48,499 nucleotides of DNA from an uncultured Marinomonas sp. (GTDB taxonomy: Bacteria; Pseudomonadota; Gammaproteobacteria; Pseudomonadales; Marinomonadaceae), in contig CANLRQ010000023.1 of the NCBI GenBank assembly GCA_947493575.1, forward strand, positions 1 through 48,499, in the 5' to 3' direction. The notes under the pieces were generated by a model. That model ran no database searches. It was not told the origin of the DNA and was given only the letters and a program-made list of their open reading frames with translations. The number at the start of each line of letters is the position of its first letter. Position 1 is the first letter of the stretch. Below are positions 35,823 through 44,326 of the stretch, in pieces. Made by a program: the position numbers and the translations under genes.

Positions 35823-36928
35823 GGTAGCCCGCCATCAAACATGTTCATCATCCATGCCATATCTAGATTCAAATCCCCAAGATCAATATCCATTTGCCCT
35901 GCGTTCTTGGCACAAGTCTTTCCTTCCGCTTTACTCACCAACCATAGTTCATCTGAAACACACTCTCGAATAACTGATTCACTATGCGTCGTTATAAAAA
36001 CTGGATGCTCAGTAGCTGCATTATCTCTCATCAATTGAACAAGCTGAGAAATTGCTTGCGGATGAATTCCCCTTTCAGGCTCTTCAATTATTGTAAAGCC
36101 TAAACTATCTGATCGGCTAAGAATTGCGGCTAAAATACATAAAGCATAAATTGTTCCATCTGAAATTAATTTCGCTGGAAATCTTGCCCGCAGACCTTCT
36201 TCTTTAAAAGTAATAACCGTAGTACCATCCAAACGCTGCTTTTCTGTTTTTATATTTTCCAACCCTGGAACAAGTAACTCTATCCATTCAAGTATTTGTT
36301 CTCGTAAATCTACATTTTTTTCTAGCTCAGAAAGCATAGTTGCAACATTTCTACCTCTAACATCGAGAGATATTGCATCAGCTGAAGAATCATCTGGCTC
36401 TTTTGCTGAAAATGGATCAAACCTAAATATACGAATATTTGTAAGAAAACTATATAATTGAGTATGTCCAAATATCATTAGTGAAGACATTTCATCAGGA
36501 TAGTCGGGTAAAGGTTGAAGCTCTCCTTCTTTATTGACAATTTCTGGGGCTGTTCCTCTCTTCCTACGCATAACTAATTTTGAATCAACCATTAGCCTCT
36601 CTTCTAATTGAGGCTGCTTATCCATATTAAATAATTTTATATAGTAATGATGAAGTTGATTATTCAATCTTATTACAATATCTAACGATGCAGTTCTTGC
36701 TTTATCTTTTCTGTGCCTAAAACAATGAACGTGATCATACCCTCCAAACTCTCTAAGAGTTTGAGATGCTCCTCTTTTGACAATCGCTCCAAAAAAAGAC
36801 AAACCATCTACTAAGTTACTTTTTCCTGAGCCATTTGCTCCTGCAAAAACGGAAAATGATGAGACATTATTTAGTTCTATGTCTGCAGCACTTTTAAAGC
36901 CTTGAAGGTAAATTTTTTCAATGTGCAT
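35816..36928 (-). CDS. AAA ATPase (AAA_21/RecF-like) of a predicted defence pair
   Basis: 370 residues. IEKIYLQGFKSAADIELN starts the RecF/SMC-like fold; Walker A is GANGSGKSNL at about 31-40; a long inserted helical region follows; a signature-like LISDGTIYALCILAAIL near 265; Walker B in FTIIEEPERGIHP near 295; and the switch His in ITTHSESVI. Such ABC-type ATPases of the AAA_21 class act as sensors or scaffolds for an effector. AAGGT lies before the ATG. The C-terminus (MMNMFDGGLPW) overlaps the start of DUF4276. This pair, near a duplicated cassette, mazF and an IS remnant, looks like a small defence island. Confidence 0.85.
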   Translation of the reverse strand: MHIEKIYLQGFKSAADIELNNVSSFSVFAGANGSGKSNLVDGLSFFGAIVKRGASQTLREFGGYDHVHCFRHRKDKARTASLDIVIRLNNQLHHYYIKLFNMDKQPQLEERLMVDSKLVMRRKRGTAPEIVNKEGELQPLPDYPDEMSSLMIFGHTQLYSFLTNIRIFRFDPFSAKEPDDSSADAISLDVRGRNVATMLSELEKNVDLREQILEWIELLVPGLENIKTEKQRLDGTTVITFKEEGLRARFPAKLISDGTIYALCILAAILSRSDSLGFTIIEEPERGIHPQAISQLVQLMRDNAATEHPVFITTHSESVIRECVSDELWLVSKAEGKTCAKNAGQMDIDLGDLNLDMAWMMNMFDGGLPW

Positions 36929-37385
36929 TATTTCTACCTTGATATTTTCAACCCTAATGTTCTCACGAAAAATAAATCAATAAAGTTGTTAAATAATCTC
37001 TTATTTATCCGAACAATTAAAGACAAATAACCTATTTATACCTGAATTCAAGTCCGAAGTGCGACACTTTTCACTTCAAGCAACTAAGCACATGTTTTTA
37101 AAAATTACGGCTGGTTGCTTGAACCCTAAACACTTCCTTGGACGATTGTTTATTCGTCTCATCGCGAAGTCTATTATCTCCTCTGTAACACTTCTTAAAT
37201 CAGTGCTGTAACAGCACTACAGGCCACCCATGCAGTTAATCTAATAATTTCAAACAGTTAGTTTTTTCTTTGTCAGAAAAACCTCATCAAAAGCATGAAG
37301 TCTTTCAGACTTGTGAACAACTCATTGTATTGCCACCACCTCACAACAATAAAGTAAAATAATGGATGTCACATATTATTTGTTT
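36929..37385. other. Gene-free stretch with an IS30 remnant
   Basis: Between the ATPase start and mazF end. It contains the IS30-family transposase tail (37076-37213), a probable IS end (37054-37070), and a small stem AAGTCT/AGACTT near 37300, possibly downstream of mazF on its strand. Nothing else is supportable. Confidence 0.55.
37054..37213 (-). mobile_element. IS30-family transposase C-terminal remnant and IS end
   Basis: On the minus strand, bases 37213 down to 37076 read TDLRSVTEEIIDFAMRR, then INNRPRKCLGFKQPAVIF and a stop. NNRPRK.LGF..P is the hallmark tail of IS30-family transposases. Just after the stop, AAGTGCGACACTTTTCAC resembles an IS30-type terminal repeat. The rest of the element, over 85 percent, is missing (stop codon at 37217-37219), so it is a dead fragment, marking past IS activity beside the mazEF remnant. 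Confidence 0.75.
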
Positions 37386-37739
37386 TTAGTCGTTGAAGAA
37401 AACATCAGCGCCAATCAAAGGAATGACTCGCATGAGGACTTCATCCATGACTTCAGTTTCAGCTTGAGCAACAAACTTAACGTTTCTGTCTTTCCAAGAA
37501 AGTGTTTGAATCAGGCTTGCAGCGACAACAGAGGGTTTATCAAGATTGTTGACGGGGACTTCTGTAGCACCGCCACGAATACTGGTACTAATTGGGCAAC
37601 AAATTAACAGCCCCGTTGATTTGTTATAGGCAAGACTGGAAAGCACGAAAGCACGACGATGTTTGCCAATTTCTTTGCCTTTAACCGACTCAAACTCAAT
37701 AAGAATAATATCATTACGTTTGGGGATGTAGTGACTCAT
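37386..37739 (-). CDS. mazF: MazF/PemK-family mRNA endonuclease toxin
   Basis: 117 residues, typical length. The SH3-like fold is visible: PKRNDIILIEFESVKGKEIGKHRRAFVLS (split N-terminal strands with the KHRR basic loop), then LICCPISTSIRGGATEVPV, SVVAASLIQTLSWKDRNVKFV and the C-terminal helix. MazF cuts single-stranded RNA at short motifs. Its start ATG overlaps the stop of the mazE remnant (ATGA). With the antitoxin N-terminus gone, toxicity must be prevented by inactivity, low expression or an antitoxin elsewhere. RIGGATEV-type residues suggest the fold is intact; activity is untested. Confidence 0.88.
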   Translation of the reverse strand: MSHYIPKRNDIILIEFESVKGKEIGKHRRAFVLSSLAYNKSTGLLICCPISTSIRGGATEVPVNNLDKPSVVAASLIQTLSWKDRNVKFVAQAETEVMDEVLMRVIPLIGADVFFND

Positions 37740-37840
37740 TCATCCCCCATTTCTTTAGATGATATATGAGCAACTTCATCTGCATGAGCCGAATAAGGGG
37801 TCAAATCTTTTAAAAGCTCAGATTCCGTAGCCCAAAAGGG
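37736..37840 (-). pseudogene. mazE: mazE antitoxin C-terminal remnant
   Basis: The frame directly before mazF reads ATESELLKDLTPYSAHADEV, then AHISSKEMGDE and a stop overlapping mazF. This tail (DLTP..AHADE) fits MazE-type antitoxins, by memory. Upstream the frame runs into the REPIN-like element at 37828 and meets stops, and no SpoVT/AbrB DNA-binding half is found beyond it. So only about 30 codons of the toxin-binding tail remain. The overlap with mazF shows the original order mazE-mazF. Confidence 0.65.
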
Positions 37841-37917
37841 GTCAGATCCCTTAAACACCGTCGCAGGTAGGAACAAACATCAATATTACTTTTAAGGGAT
37901 CTGACCCCTTTTTTTAA
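37828..37917. repeat. REPIN-like palindromic element, copy 1
   Basis: 90 bases: 22-base arms 37834-37855 and 37891-37912 (core GGGGTCAGATCCCTTAAA) are perfect complements around 35 bases. The form, two inverted REP units, fits a REPIN mobilised in trans by a RAYT transposase, which is not in the window. It cuts off the mazE remnant. Confidence 0.85.
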
Positions 37918-37992
37918 TGCGTGATGCTTGAATTGGGCGGTCTTTGAATTGCCTGCGGGGGATTGGTCGGATGGCGCTGATCCCAACCTACC

Positions 37993-38355
37993 TTACAGCT
38001 CCAGTCTTACAGCACCAGTGTCGCAAGCAGAACCAGACGCTTCCCCACCTTCGGGGCCGTAGAAGAAGACCCATGTTGCAAAGTCGTCGCTGAAGTCTTC
38101 AAATCGATGCTCAATGCCTGCGGCGACAAACAAGACTTCACCCGGTTCAAAAGGCTGACGTGTTGCGCCATTCACAAAAAAACCCGAACCCGATGCGATC
38201 ACATACACTTCATCACGGCGATGAGGTTGTTGTAAATCCACACCTACTGGCTTGTATATTTCTACCTCTAGAGAGCCGTGCTCAAAGAGTTTTTTAAAGG
38301 GGGCGTCTTCATTTTGAAGGCTGCTTAACGCATTATTTACGGTTATTCTAGTCAC
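37993..38355 (-). CDS. Small cupin-domain protein
   Basis: 120 residues, start GTG with AGGTGA five bases upstream. Single cupin barrel: motif 1 around QPHRRDEVYVIASGSGFFVNG (His, Glu; first His is within QPHRR), motif 2 PGEVLFVAAGIEHRFEDF with the His of IEHRF. Metal-binding His/Glu residues are largely present, so it may bind a divalent metal. No enzyme activity can be inferred; members range from dioxygenases to sugar epimerases and binding proteins. It is bracketed by two near-identical REPIN-like elements (37828 and 38395), which act as its local terminators or boundaries. Confidence 0.82.
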   Translation of the reverse strand: MTRITVNNALSSLQNEDAPFKKLFEHGSLEVEIYKPVGVDLQQPHRRDEVYVIASGSGFFVNGATRQPFEPGEVLFVAAGIEHRFEDFSDDFATWVFFYGPEGGEASGSACDTGAVRLEL

Positions 38356-38394
38356 AAGATCTCACCTACTGTGTGTTTTGGTTAACCATAACTA

Positions 38395-38484
38395 TAGCCC
38401 AAAAGGGGTCAGATCCCTTAAACACCGTCGCAGGTAAGAACAAACATCAATATTACTTTTAAGGGATCTGACCCCTTTTTTTAA
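38395..38484. repeat. REPIN-like palindromic element, copy 2
   Basis: Same 90-base element and orientation as 37828-37917 with one substitution; arms 38401-38422 and 38458-38479. It lies between the cupin gene start and the siderophore-interacting protein's end. The stem plus T-run can also act as a terminator for the SIP gene on the minus strand or for plus-strand transcripts. Confidence 0.88.
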
Positions 38485-38500
38485 CCAACAAACCAAGCGT

Positions 38501-39223
38501 TTAGCCTGCGTCTTTTTGCTTGATGACTTTATGCTCGTCTTCGTTATTGCCTAATTTCCAATAACTGGAAATGTACAACATGGATTTATCGATGGCTTTT
38601 TCATCTTTGAAAAAACGTCTTAGCATTTTCATACTGCTAAATTCACAGGCGGCCCATACCGACATTTTACCGTCGAACCATGGCAAGGTTTTTACCTTGT
38701 TTAACAGCATGTGTTCATTTTTTCCAGAGTTTGCATTAATCACCCAATGAATCTCGATGCCTTCAGGGTGGGTTAACGATTGCACATCGTCTTCTGAAAC
38801 CACTTCAATCACCGCGAACCCTTTGGCGTCTTTCGGTAAAGTTTCTAAGTTAACACTGATGGCTGGCAAGGCTGTCATGTCACCAACCAATAATTGGTAT
38901 TCAGCGCTTGAGTTGATCATTTTCCTAGGACCGGGGCCACCAACTATAATGGTGTCTCCCGTTTCAGCAAGCTTCGCCCATGTTGACGCAGGGCCACCGT
39001 CTTCGTGCAGCATAAAATCAATGTCAATTTCATCTGTCCGTTGATGGCGGATGGTATAGGTGCGCATTAATCGGCCCGATTCTGACGGGAAGATCAGCTT
39101 CACATACGCACTTTCTTGATCTTGAGGGAGCGTTAAAACGTCTTCTCCGCCGAGAGTGACTCTTAACATATGAGGTGTGACAAAATGCTTTCGAATAACA
39201 ACAAGTTCTCTAGGTTTATTCAT
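38501..39223 (-). CDS. Siderophore-interacting protein (ferric-siderophore reductase)
   Basis: 240 residues, SIP/ViuB-type flavoprotein. FAD motif LMRTYTIRHQ near residue 53, GGPASTWAKLAETGD near 78, GPGPRKM, then the NAD(P)H-like C-terminal half with VWAACEFSSMKMLRRFF and the family ending YISSYWKLGNNEDEHK. It reduces Fe(III) bound to siderophores in the cytoplasm to release iron. A Fur-box-like site precedes it (39239-39264). No siderophore receptor or biosynthesis genes lie in the window, so it serves uptake systems elsewhere. Confidence 0.9.
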   Translation of the reverse strand: MNKPRELVVIRKHFVTPHMLRVTLGGEDVLTLPQDQESAYVKLIFPSESGRLMRTYTIRHQRTDEIDIDFMLHEDGGPASTWAKLAETGDTIIVGGPGPRKMINSSAEYQLLVGDMTALPAISVNLETLPKDAKGFAVIEVVSEDDVQSLTHPEGIEIHWVINANSGKNEHMLLNKVKTLPWFDGKMSVWAACEFSSMKMLRRFFKDEKAIDKSMLYISSYWKLGNNEDEHKVIKQKDAG

Positions 39224-39238
39224 GATGGTCTCTATTAA

Positions 39239-39264
39239 AAATCATTAATGGGAATGATTATCAC
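39239..39264 (-). promoter_or_regulatory. Fur box upstream of the siderophore-interacting protein
   Basis: On the minus strand the site GTGATAATCATTCCCATTAA matches the Fur consensus GATAATGATAATCATTATC at about 13 of 19 positions, with both ATT/AAT halves. Position just upstream of the start fits iron repression. Confidence 0.65.
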
Positions 39265-39370
39265 TTTAATATAAACCATTATGTAATACCACTTATTACA
39301 GGCTCTCCCCATCTCATTCCTTGATTAGTGCGCATTCTTTGCCCACTTTAGGATGATAGAGCGCCATGTT

Positions 39371-40132
39371 TCAAATCAATGTATTCATCCAGTCACAATT
39401 GACGACAGCCGAGGAAGGTTTGTATTCGGCCCCAATCGGTTGGATGTATCCCATTTTCTTTAATCGGTCCAAAATATAACGATAATTTAATTCACCACCA
39501 TCCGGCTCTGCCCTATCTGGGACGGAGGCAATTTGTGCGTGTCCAATAATAGGCAACAAAGATTCAAAGCGACGACACACATCGCCTTCCATAATCTGCA
39601 AGTGGTAAAAGTCAAACATCAGCTTGATATTGGGCCTGTCTACTTTGGCGATGATGTCGGCCGCTTGTGCCGAGGTTTGCAAAAAATACCCCGGTGCATC
39701 ATGGTGATTCAAAGGCTCGATTAGGATCGTTATTAAGTGCAAACTTGCTTGATCACAGGCGTACTTCAAGTTTTCTAGAAACGTTGCTTCGGCCTGTTCA
39801 CCGTTTGCGAATCCAGCCATGACATGAATGTTCGGCACACTCCAATGAACAGCGTAATCAATGGCTTGATCAATGGCCACTTTCGCATCACGCTCTCTGC
39901 CTACTAATGCAGACAAACCATTTTCACCCGCTGCGACATTGCCTCTAGAGGTATTCAACCCCAGCATGGGTAAGCCCGTTTCCATCAGAGCTTGCGTCAC
40001 TTCTTCAATGTCCTCGTCGTAGGGCCAATGGCATTCAACCGCCACAAAACCCGCGTCTTTGGCGGCTCTTATTCCATCGGGCAATGAAAGAGACTGCCAT
40101 AAAAAACCAAGGTTAGCTGAGTATTGAGTCAT
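39371..40132 (-). CDS. otnI: 2-oxo-tetronate isomerase (hydroxypyruvate isomerase family)
   Basis: 253 residues from ATG 40132, which overlaps the otnC stop as TAATG; the ATG at 40141 is also possible. TIM-barrel of the Hyi/OtnI type: SANLGFLWQSLSLPDGIRAA at the start, LITILIEPLNHHDAPGYFL near residue 143, IKLMFDFYHLQIMEGD near 178 and IGHAQIASVPDRAEPDGGELN near 205. OtnI interconverts 2-oxo- and 3-oxo-tetronate in threonate/erythronate breakdown. It is last in the cluster after otnC, otnK and the dehydrogenase, which matches the pathway shown for DUF1537 clusters. Confidence 0.86.
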   Translation of the reverse strand: MTQYSANLGFLWQSLSLPDGIRAAKDAGFVAVECHWPYDEDIEEVTQALMETGLPMLGLNTSRGNVAAGENGLSALVGRERDAKVAIDQAIDYAVHWSVPNIHVMAGFANGEQAEATFLENLKYACDQASLHLITILIEPLNHHDAPGYFLQTSAQAADIIAKVDRPNIKLMFDFYHLQIMEGDVCRRFESLLPIIGHAQIASVPDRAEPDGGELNYRYILDRLKKMGYIQPIGAEYKPSSAVVNCDWMNTLI

Positions 40133-40782
40133 TAATCCCATTCCACATTAAATTTCGTCACGATGCGGGTAATTTCCGATTCAGAGAGCATTTTTGGTGA
40201 TGTGCCACGCAGCATCATCGCCAGTTTTGCTGTTTCTTCTAATTCTTCTATGGCGTAGACCGCTGCTTCCAAATCTTTTCCTGCCACAACAGGGCCGTGA
40301 TTCGCTAGCATTACCGCACTTCTTTTCCCAACCAACCCTCTTATGGCATCCCCTGTTTTAGGATCACCCGGCATAAAGTAAGGCAACAGTTTCACCTTGC
40401 CCAATTTCATAATGGAGTAAGGCGTCAAAGGCGGTAAAAAGTTATCCTCATCTACACCTTCCATCATCGACATCGCCACAGAACAGGTGCCATGCAAATG
40501 CACAATCGCATTGGCACTGGATCGAGTATCGTAAAACGCACTGTGCAGTGGCATTTCTTTAGTGGGTGGCAATCCAGCGATTAGTAAACCATTTTCATCA
40601 AACCGACTTAGCGTTGCTGGATCAAGGCGCCCAAAACAACTTCCTGTTGGAGTGACTAACAATCCACCATCTTCGGTTCTTGCCGAAATATTACCAGACG
40701 ATCCGCAGGTTAAACCCCGATCAAATAAAGACTTTGCCATAATACAAATGTCTTCTCTTAACTTGTTTTCACTGTGGCTCAT
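40132..40782 (-). CDS. otnC: 3-oxo-tetronate 4-phosphate decarboxylase (class II aldolase family)
   Basis: 216 residues. Class II aldolase/adducin features: GLTCGSSGNISARTEDG near residue 21, LVTPTGSCFGRLDP, IVHLHGTCSVAMSMM (metal His) near 92, and LANHGPVVAGKDLEAAVYAIEELEETAK. It decarboxylates 3-oxo-tetronate 4-phosphate to dihydroxyacetone phosphate, which enters glycolysis. Its start overlaps the otnK stop (ATGA), and GAGGATGATG supplies the ribosome site, so both are coupled. Confidence 0.88.
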   Translation of the reverse strand: MSHSENKLREDICIMAKSLFDRGLTCGSSGNISARTEDGGLLVTPTGSCFGRLDPATLSRFDENGLLIAGLPPTKEMPLHSAFYDTRSSANAIVHLHGTCSVAMSMMEGVDEDNFLPPLTPYSIMKLGKVKLLPYFMPGDPKTGDAIRGLVGKRSAVMLANHGPVVAGKDLEAAVYAIEELEETAKLAMMLRGTSPKMLSESEITRIVTKFNVEWD

Positions 40783-42044
40783 TGCATCATCCTCAGAGCT
40801 TTTTCAAAGAAGGTTTCATCGCCAAAATTACCAGATTTCAATGCTAATAATTTGGGGTTATCTCCTGGAATTTCTGTTAGAGGCACTCCAGGAGCAATAC
40901 TTTCACCGATTTTGAGTAACTGTGGTTGCAGTGCTTGTACAACAGCGCCAGAAGTCTCTCCACCAGCAACAACAAACTTAGTAACACCAACACTAGATAG
41001 CACTACCACTAAGTGTGCCATAAACTCTTCCACTATTTCACTTGCTTTATCCACTCCCAACTCTTTTTGAATCATTTTAATGTTCTCAGTAGAATCTGTA
41101 GCATAAAACATTACGGGGCCTTGATTCTTATTTTCTTCAAACCATTGAATGAAACTATCCATTGACTCCGTTTTGTTAAATAAGGCAATCGGGGAAATTC
41201 TTTTCGCTGGAGAATTTTTTTTAAAGCACGCAACTTGCGCTTGAGTCATTAATGAGCAACTGCCAGATAACACAACAGCATCACCCATTACGCTACTCAG
41301 TTTGCCAGAGCTTGAACTTATTTTAAACAACCCTTTATTTTGGAAGTTCTGAGCAAGGCCGATAGACAAACCAGAACCTCCTGTTAACAGTTTAATATCC
41401 GCACAAGCGGCACCAATTTCAATCAAATCGTGATTACTAAGCGTATCGAGTACCGCATAACGACAATGGGCACTTACTTTTTCCAGCGCTGTTTTAATAT
41501 TATATGACCCTGCCGTTACCACTTCATGGGCAACAAGCCCGACTTCTCCTTGAGATTGACTCTTCATTACTCGCAATAAGTTGGCGTCTTTCATGGGGGT
41601 TAACGGGTGATTTTGCATGCCACTTTCATTTAATAAAGCATCATTAACAAACAAATGCCCCTTGTACACAGTTCGACCATTCACAGGTAAAGCAGGGCAA
41701 AGTACGGTAAATTCTTCATTCAAGTTATCCAGCAATGCGTCGGTAACGGGCCCGATGTTCCCTTCTTCGGTTGAGTCAAATGTCGAACAATACTTAAAAT
41801 AATATTGCTCACAATCGTATTGTTTTAACCACTCCAATGCCGCAACCGACTGTTGAATGGCTTCCTCTTGCGGTAAGGTTCTGGACTTCAACGCAATAAC
41901 AACTGCATCGGCTTCAGAAAGGTCGACCGGGTCAGTCGGGATGCCGATTAACTGTACGGTTCTCATTCCAGATTTTACTAAAAAACTAGCTAAATCCGTC
42001 GCTCCTGTAAAATCATCTGCAATACATCCTAATAATATAGTCAT
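40779..42044 (-). CDS. otnK: 3-oxo-tetronate kinase (DUF1537 family)
   Basis: 421 residues, the normal length. N-terminal IADDFTGATDLASFLVKSGMRT (split motif DDFTGATDLA), LPVNGRTVYKGHLFVND near 119, and the C-terminal nucleotide-binding half with KFVVAGGETSGAVVQAL near 362. The DUF1537 family are ATP-dependent kinases of four-carbon acid sugars. GAGGGAGGA precedes the ATG, which overlaps the dehydrogenase stop as TAATG. Whether it is OtnK or LtnK cannot be told from sequence alone; a dehydrogenase of the L-threonate type beside it favours L-threonate. Confidence 0.9.
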   Translation of the reverse strand: MTILLGCIADDFTGATDLASFLVKSGMRTVQLIGIPTDPVDLSEADAVVIALKSRTLPQEEAIQQSVAALEWLKQYDCEQYYFKYCSTFDSTEEGNIGPVTDALLDNLNEEFTVLCPALPVNGRTVYKGHLFVNDALLNESGMQNHPLTPMKDANLLRVMKSQSQGEVGLVAHEVVTAGSYNIKTALEKVSAHCRYAVLDTLSNHDLIEIGAACADIKLLTGGSGLSIGLAQNFQNKGLFKISSSSGKLSSVMGDAVVLSGSCSLMTQAQVACFKKNSPAKRISPIALFNKTESMDSFIQWFEENKNQGPVMFYATDSTENIKMIQKELGVDKASEIVEEFMAHLVVVLSSVGVTKFVVAGGETSGAVVQALQPQLLKIGESIAPGVPLTEIPGDNPKLLALKSGNFGDETFFEKALRMMQ

Positions 42045-42949
42045 TATTCCTCCCTCTTTTGAGGTAAATCAATACTAGGGTAAGCTTTGATTACTGCAGA
42101 ATCATTTTCTTGACCATACCCTGCAGAACTAGCGGATAAAAATTGTTGGTGGGCACTTGCAGTTAACGGCAATGGAAATTTCATTTCCATACCTACATCA
42201 AGCACAATCCCCAAATCTTTTACGAAGATATCAACCATACTTTTAGGAGTGTAATCACCCTCTAAGATACTCGGAACGCGATTTTGAAACATCCATGACG
42301 AGCCCGCACTATTACTGATAATTTCATATAACATTTCTAAATTAAGGTTAGACTTTAAACCCAACGCCATTGCCTCCGCCGCCGCCGCAATATGTACACC
42401 TGCTAATAATTGATTAATAATTTTGATAGAAGCGCCTCCCCCAACGGACTCACTTACTCGGTATAATTTTGCAGAAATTGCATCAAACAAAATTTTACAT
42501 GTTTCAAACGCATCATTAGGTCCCGAAGCCATAATCGTTAAATCACCTGTATTAGCCTTTTTTGATCCACCGCTAACCGGTGCGTCGATCATACGTAACC
42601 CTTTATCTTTTAGCTGAGACTCTAACTCTTGAGCGTAAGATGCAGACGTAGTACTACCTAAAATAATTACAGTGTTTTTCTTTACATGATCAGCGATACC
42701 ACCCTCGCCAAACAACACTTGTGAACATTGATTGGCATTGACAAGCATGAGCAGAACAACATCTACGCTTTTAACACTTTCTATTAATGAATTTGTGGTT
42801 TTTCCACCATATTGGGAAAAATCCAACATGGTGTCTTCATTAAGATCAAAACCAAAGGTTTCAATCCCTGCCGAAACTGCTGATTTAGCAGCGCCCATAC
42901 CCATTGATCCCAAACCAATAACAGCAACTTTAATTGATGTATTACTCAT
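42044..42949 (-). CDS. ltnD: L-threonate dehydrogenase (HIBADH family)
   Basis: 301 residues. Rossmann motif VIGLGSMGMGAAKSAVSAG at the start, catalytic-domain motif DAPVSGGSKKANTGDLTIMASG near residue 120 and the conserved Lys in GASIKIINQLLAGVHIAAAAEA near 172. The family is 3-hydroxyisobutyrate/6-phosphogluconate dehydrogenase-like; LtnD oxidises L-threonate at C2 with NAD+ to 2-oxo-tetronate. Other acid-sugar dehydrogenases share the family, so assignment rests on the otnK, otnC and otnI neighbours. GGAG precedes the ATG. Confidence 0.85.
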   Translation of the reverse strand: MSNTSIKVAVIGLGSMGMGAAKSAVSAGIETFGFDLNEDTMLDFSQYGGKTTNSLIESVKSVDVVLLMLVNANQCSQVLFGEGGIADHVKKNTVIILGSTTSASYAQELESQLKDKGLRMIDAPVSGGSKKANTGDLTIMASGPNDAFETCKILFDAISAKLYRVSESVGGGASIKIINQLLAGVHIAAAAEAMALGLKSNLNLEMLYEIISNSAGSSWMFQNRVPSILEGDYTPKSMVDIFVKDLGIVLDVGMEMKFPLPLTASAHQQFLSASSAGYGQENDSAVIKAYPSIDLPQKREE

Positions 42950-42995
42950 TAATATAACTCCTATAATTAAAAATATTTAAGTTGTATCTTTTTGT

Positions 42996-44324
42996 TCATT
43001 CCAAACCCGGTAACCAAAGAGCAATTTGAGGAAACAGCAACACCAAGCCCAGTGCAAAAAGTTGCAAAATAATAAAAGGGTATAGAGAGAGGAATATCTC
43101 TTTTAATGTTATGTGTGGAGGAGCAACACTTTTGAGATAAAACGCGGCGGGACCAAATGGAGGGCTCAGATAAGATATTTGCATGTTCATCGAGAATAAA
43201 ATACCGAACCAAATCGGGTTATATCCAAGAGAAATAACAATAGGAACAAAAATTGGCATTGTTAATAGTGCAATTCCTATCCAATCCATGAATAATCCCA
43301 ACACGATTAATATGCCCATCATCGTCAAAATAATCAGTACAGGCGCAACGTCAATACCAAGAATTACAGATTGAATAAACCGATTACCGCCCATTAAATT
43401 ATAAACACCCACTAATGCACTGGCACCAATTGCAATCCAGATAATCATTCCACAGGTATTGAGCGTTTGTTTGAGGCTATCCTTAATCATATGAATCGTT
43501 AATTCTTTACGAATCACGGTTGAGATAATAACACCTACCACTCCCATACAAGCTGCCTCTGTTACAGATGCAATACCCGCGTAGATGCTTCCTAACACCC
43601 ATACGGCAACCAAAACAGGTAGAATGATACCTTTCAATTGCTTCAATTTTTCACTATGTGATAGTTGTAACTCATCCTTTGGCGCTGGAGGCCCCATCAT
43701 AGGGTTAATCAGACAACGAATAATAATGTACAGAATGTAAAGTGATGCCAGTAACGTAGCTGGTAATACGGATGCAAGAAAAAGCTCACTGATAGATACG
43801 TTAGCCGTTAAGCCATAAATAATTAATACGATGCTAGGCGGAACCATCGTTCCCAGCGAGCCACCAGCACACACAGTACCAATCGACAGTCGTTGATCGT
43901 ACCCAAGACGCAACATTTGAGGTAAAGCTAGCAAACCTAATAAAACAATTTCGCCACCAATAATGCCTGACATAGCAGCTAAAAACACAGCAACAAATAG
44001 CGTTTGAATGGCAACCCCACCTGGCAACTTCCCTGCAAAAATACGCAACGTATTATATAAATCCTTTGCAATACCCGATCGATCTAAAATAGAGGCCATC
44101 AAAACAAACATTGGAATCGATATCAGCACATACTCATTCAAAAAACTGTAAATTCGAGTGGTTATCAGTGGAATAGCCATAGGACCAAACCAACCCAACG
44201 CAAACACCAAAGCAACTAGCCCAGTAACAAAAGCTAATGGTAGCCCTGTCAATAGTAATAATAATATTGCACCAACCATTACATAAGAGCCAACTTCAAT
44301 ACCTAACTGAGATAACTCAAACAT
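42996..44324 (-). CDS. dctM: TRAP transporter large permease DctM
   Basis: 442 residues with about 12 membrane helices. Family blocks: LPLAFVTGLVALVFALGWFG near the start, GGSLGTMVPPSIVLIIYGLTA near residue 155, and the second-half repeat FMDWIGIALLTMPIFVPIVISLGYNP. It forms the main translocation path for the DctP-bound substrate using the Na+ gradient. It starts three bases from the dctQ stop region (44327), in the order dctP, dctQ, dctM typical of TRAP operons. Confidence 0.93.
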   Translation of the reverse strand: MFELSQLGIEVGSYVMVGAILLLLLTGLPLAFVTGLVALVFALGWFGPMAIPLITTRIYSFLNEYVLISIPMFVLMASILDRSGIAKDLYNTLRIFAGKLPGGVAIQTLFVAVFLAAMSGIIGGEIVLLGLLALPQMLRLGYDQRLSIGTVCAGGSLGTMVPPSIVLIIYGLTANVSISELFLASVLPATLLASLYILYIIIRCLINPMMGPPAPKDELQLSHSEKLKQLKGIILPVLVAVWVLGSIYAGIASVTEAACMGVVGVIISTVIRKELTIHMIKDSLKQTLNTCGMIIWIAIGASALVGVYNLMGGNRFIQSVILGIDVAPVLIILTMMGILIVLGLFMDWIGIALLTMPIFVPIVISLGYNPIWFGILFSMNMQISYLSPPFGPAAFYLKSVAPPHITLKEIFLSLYPFIILQLFALGLVLLFPQIALWLPGLE

Positions 44325-44326
44325 AC

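Noticed and set aside
37261..37320. CAGAAAAACCTCATCAAAA resembling a part of the regulator gene near 32563
   Set aside because: Match is too short and stops at once; likely chance.
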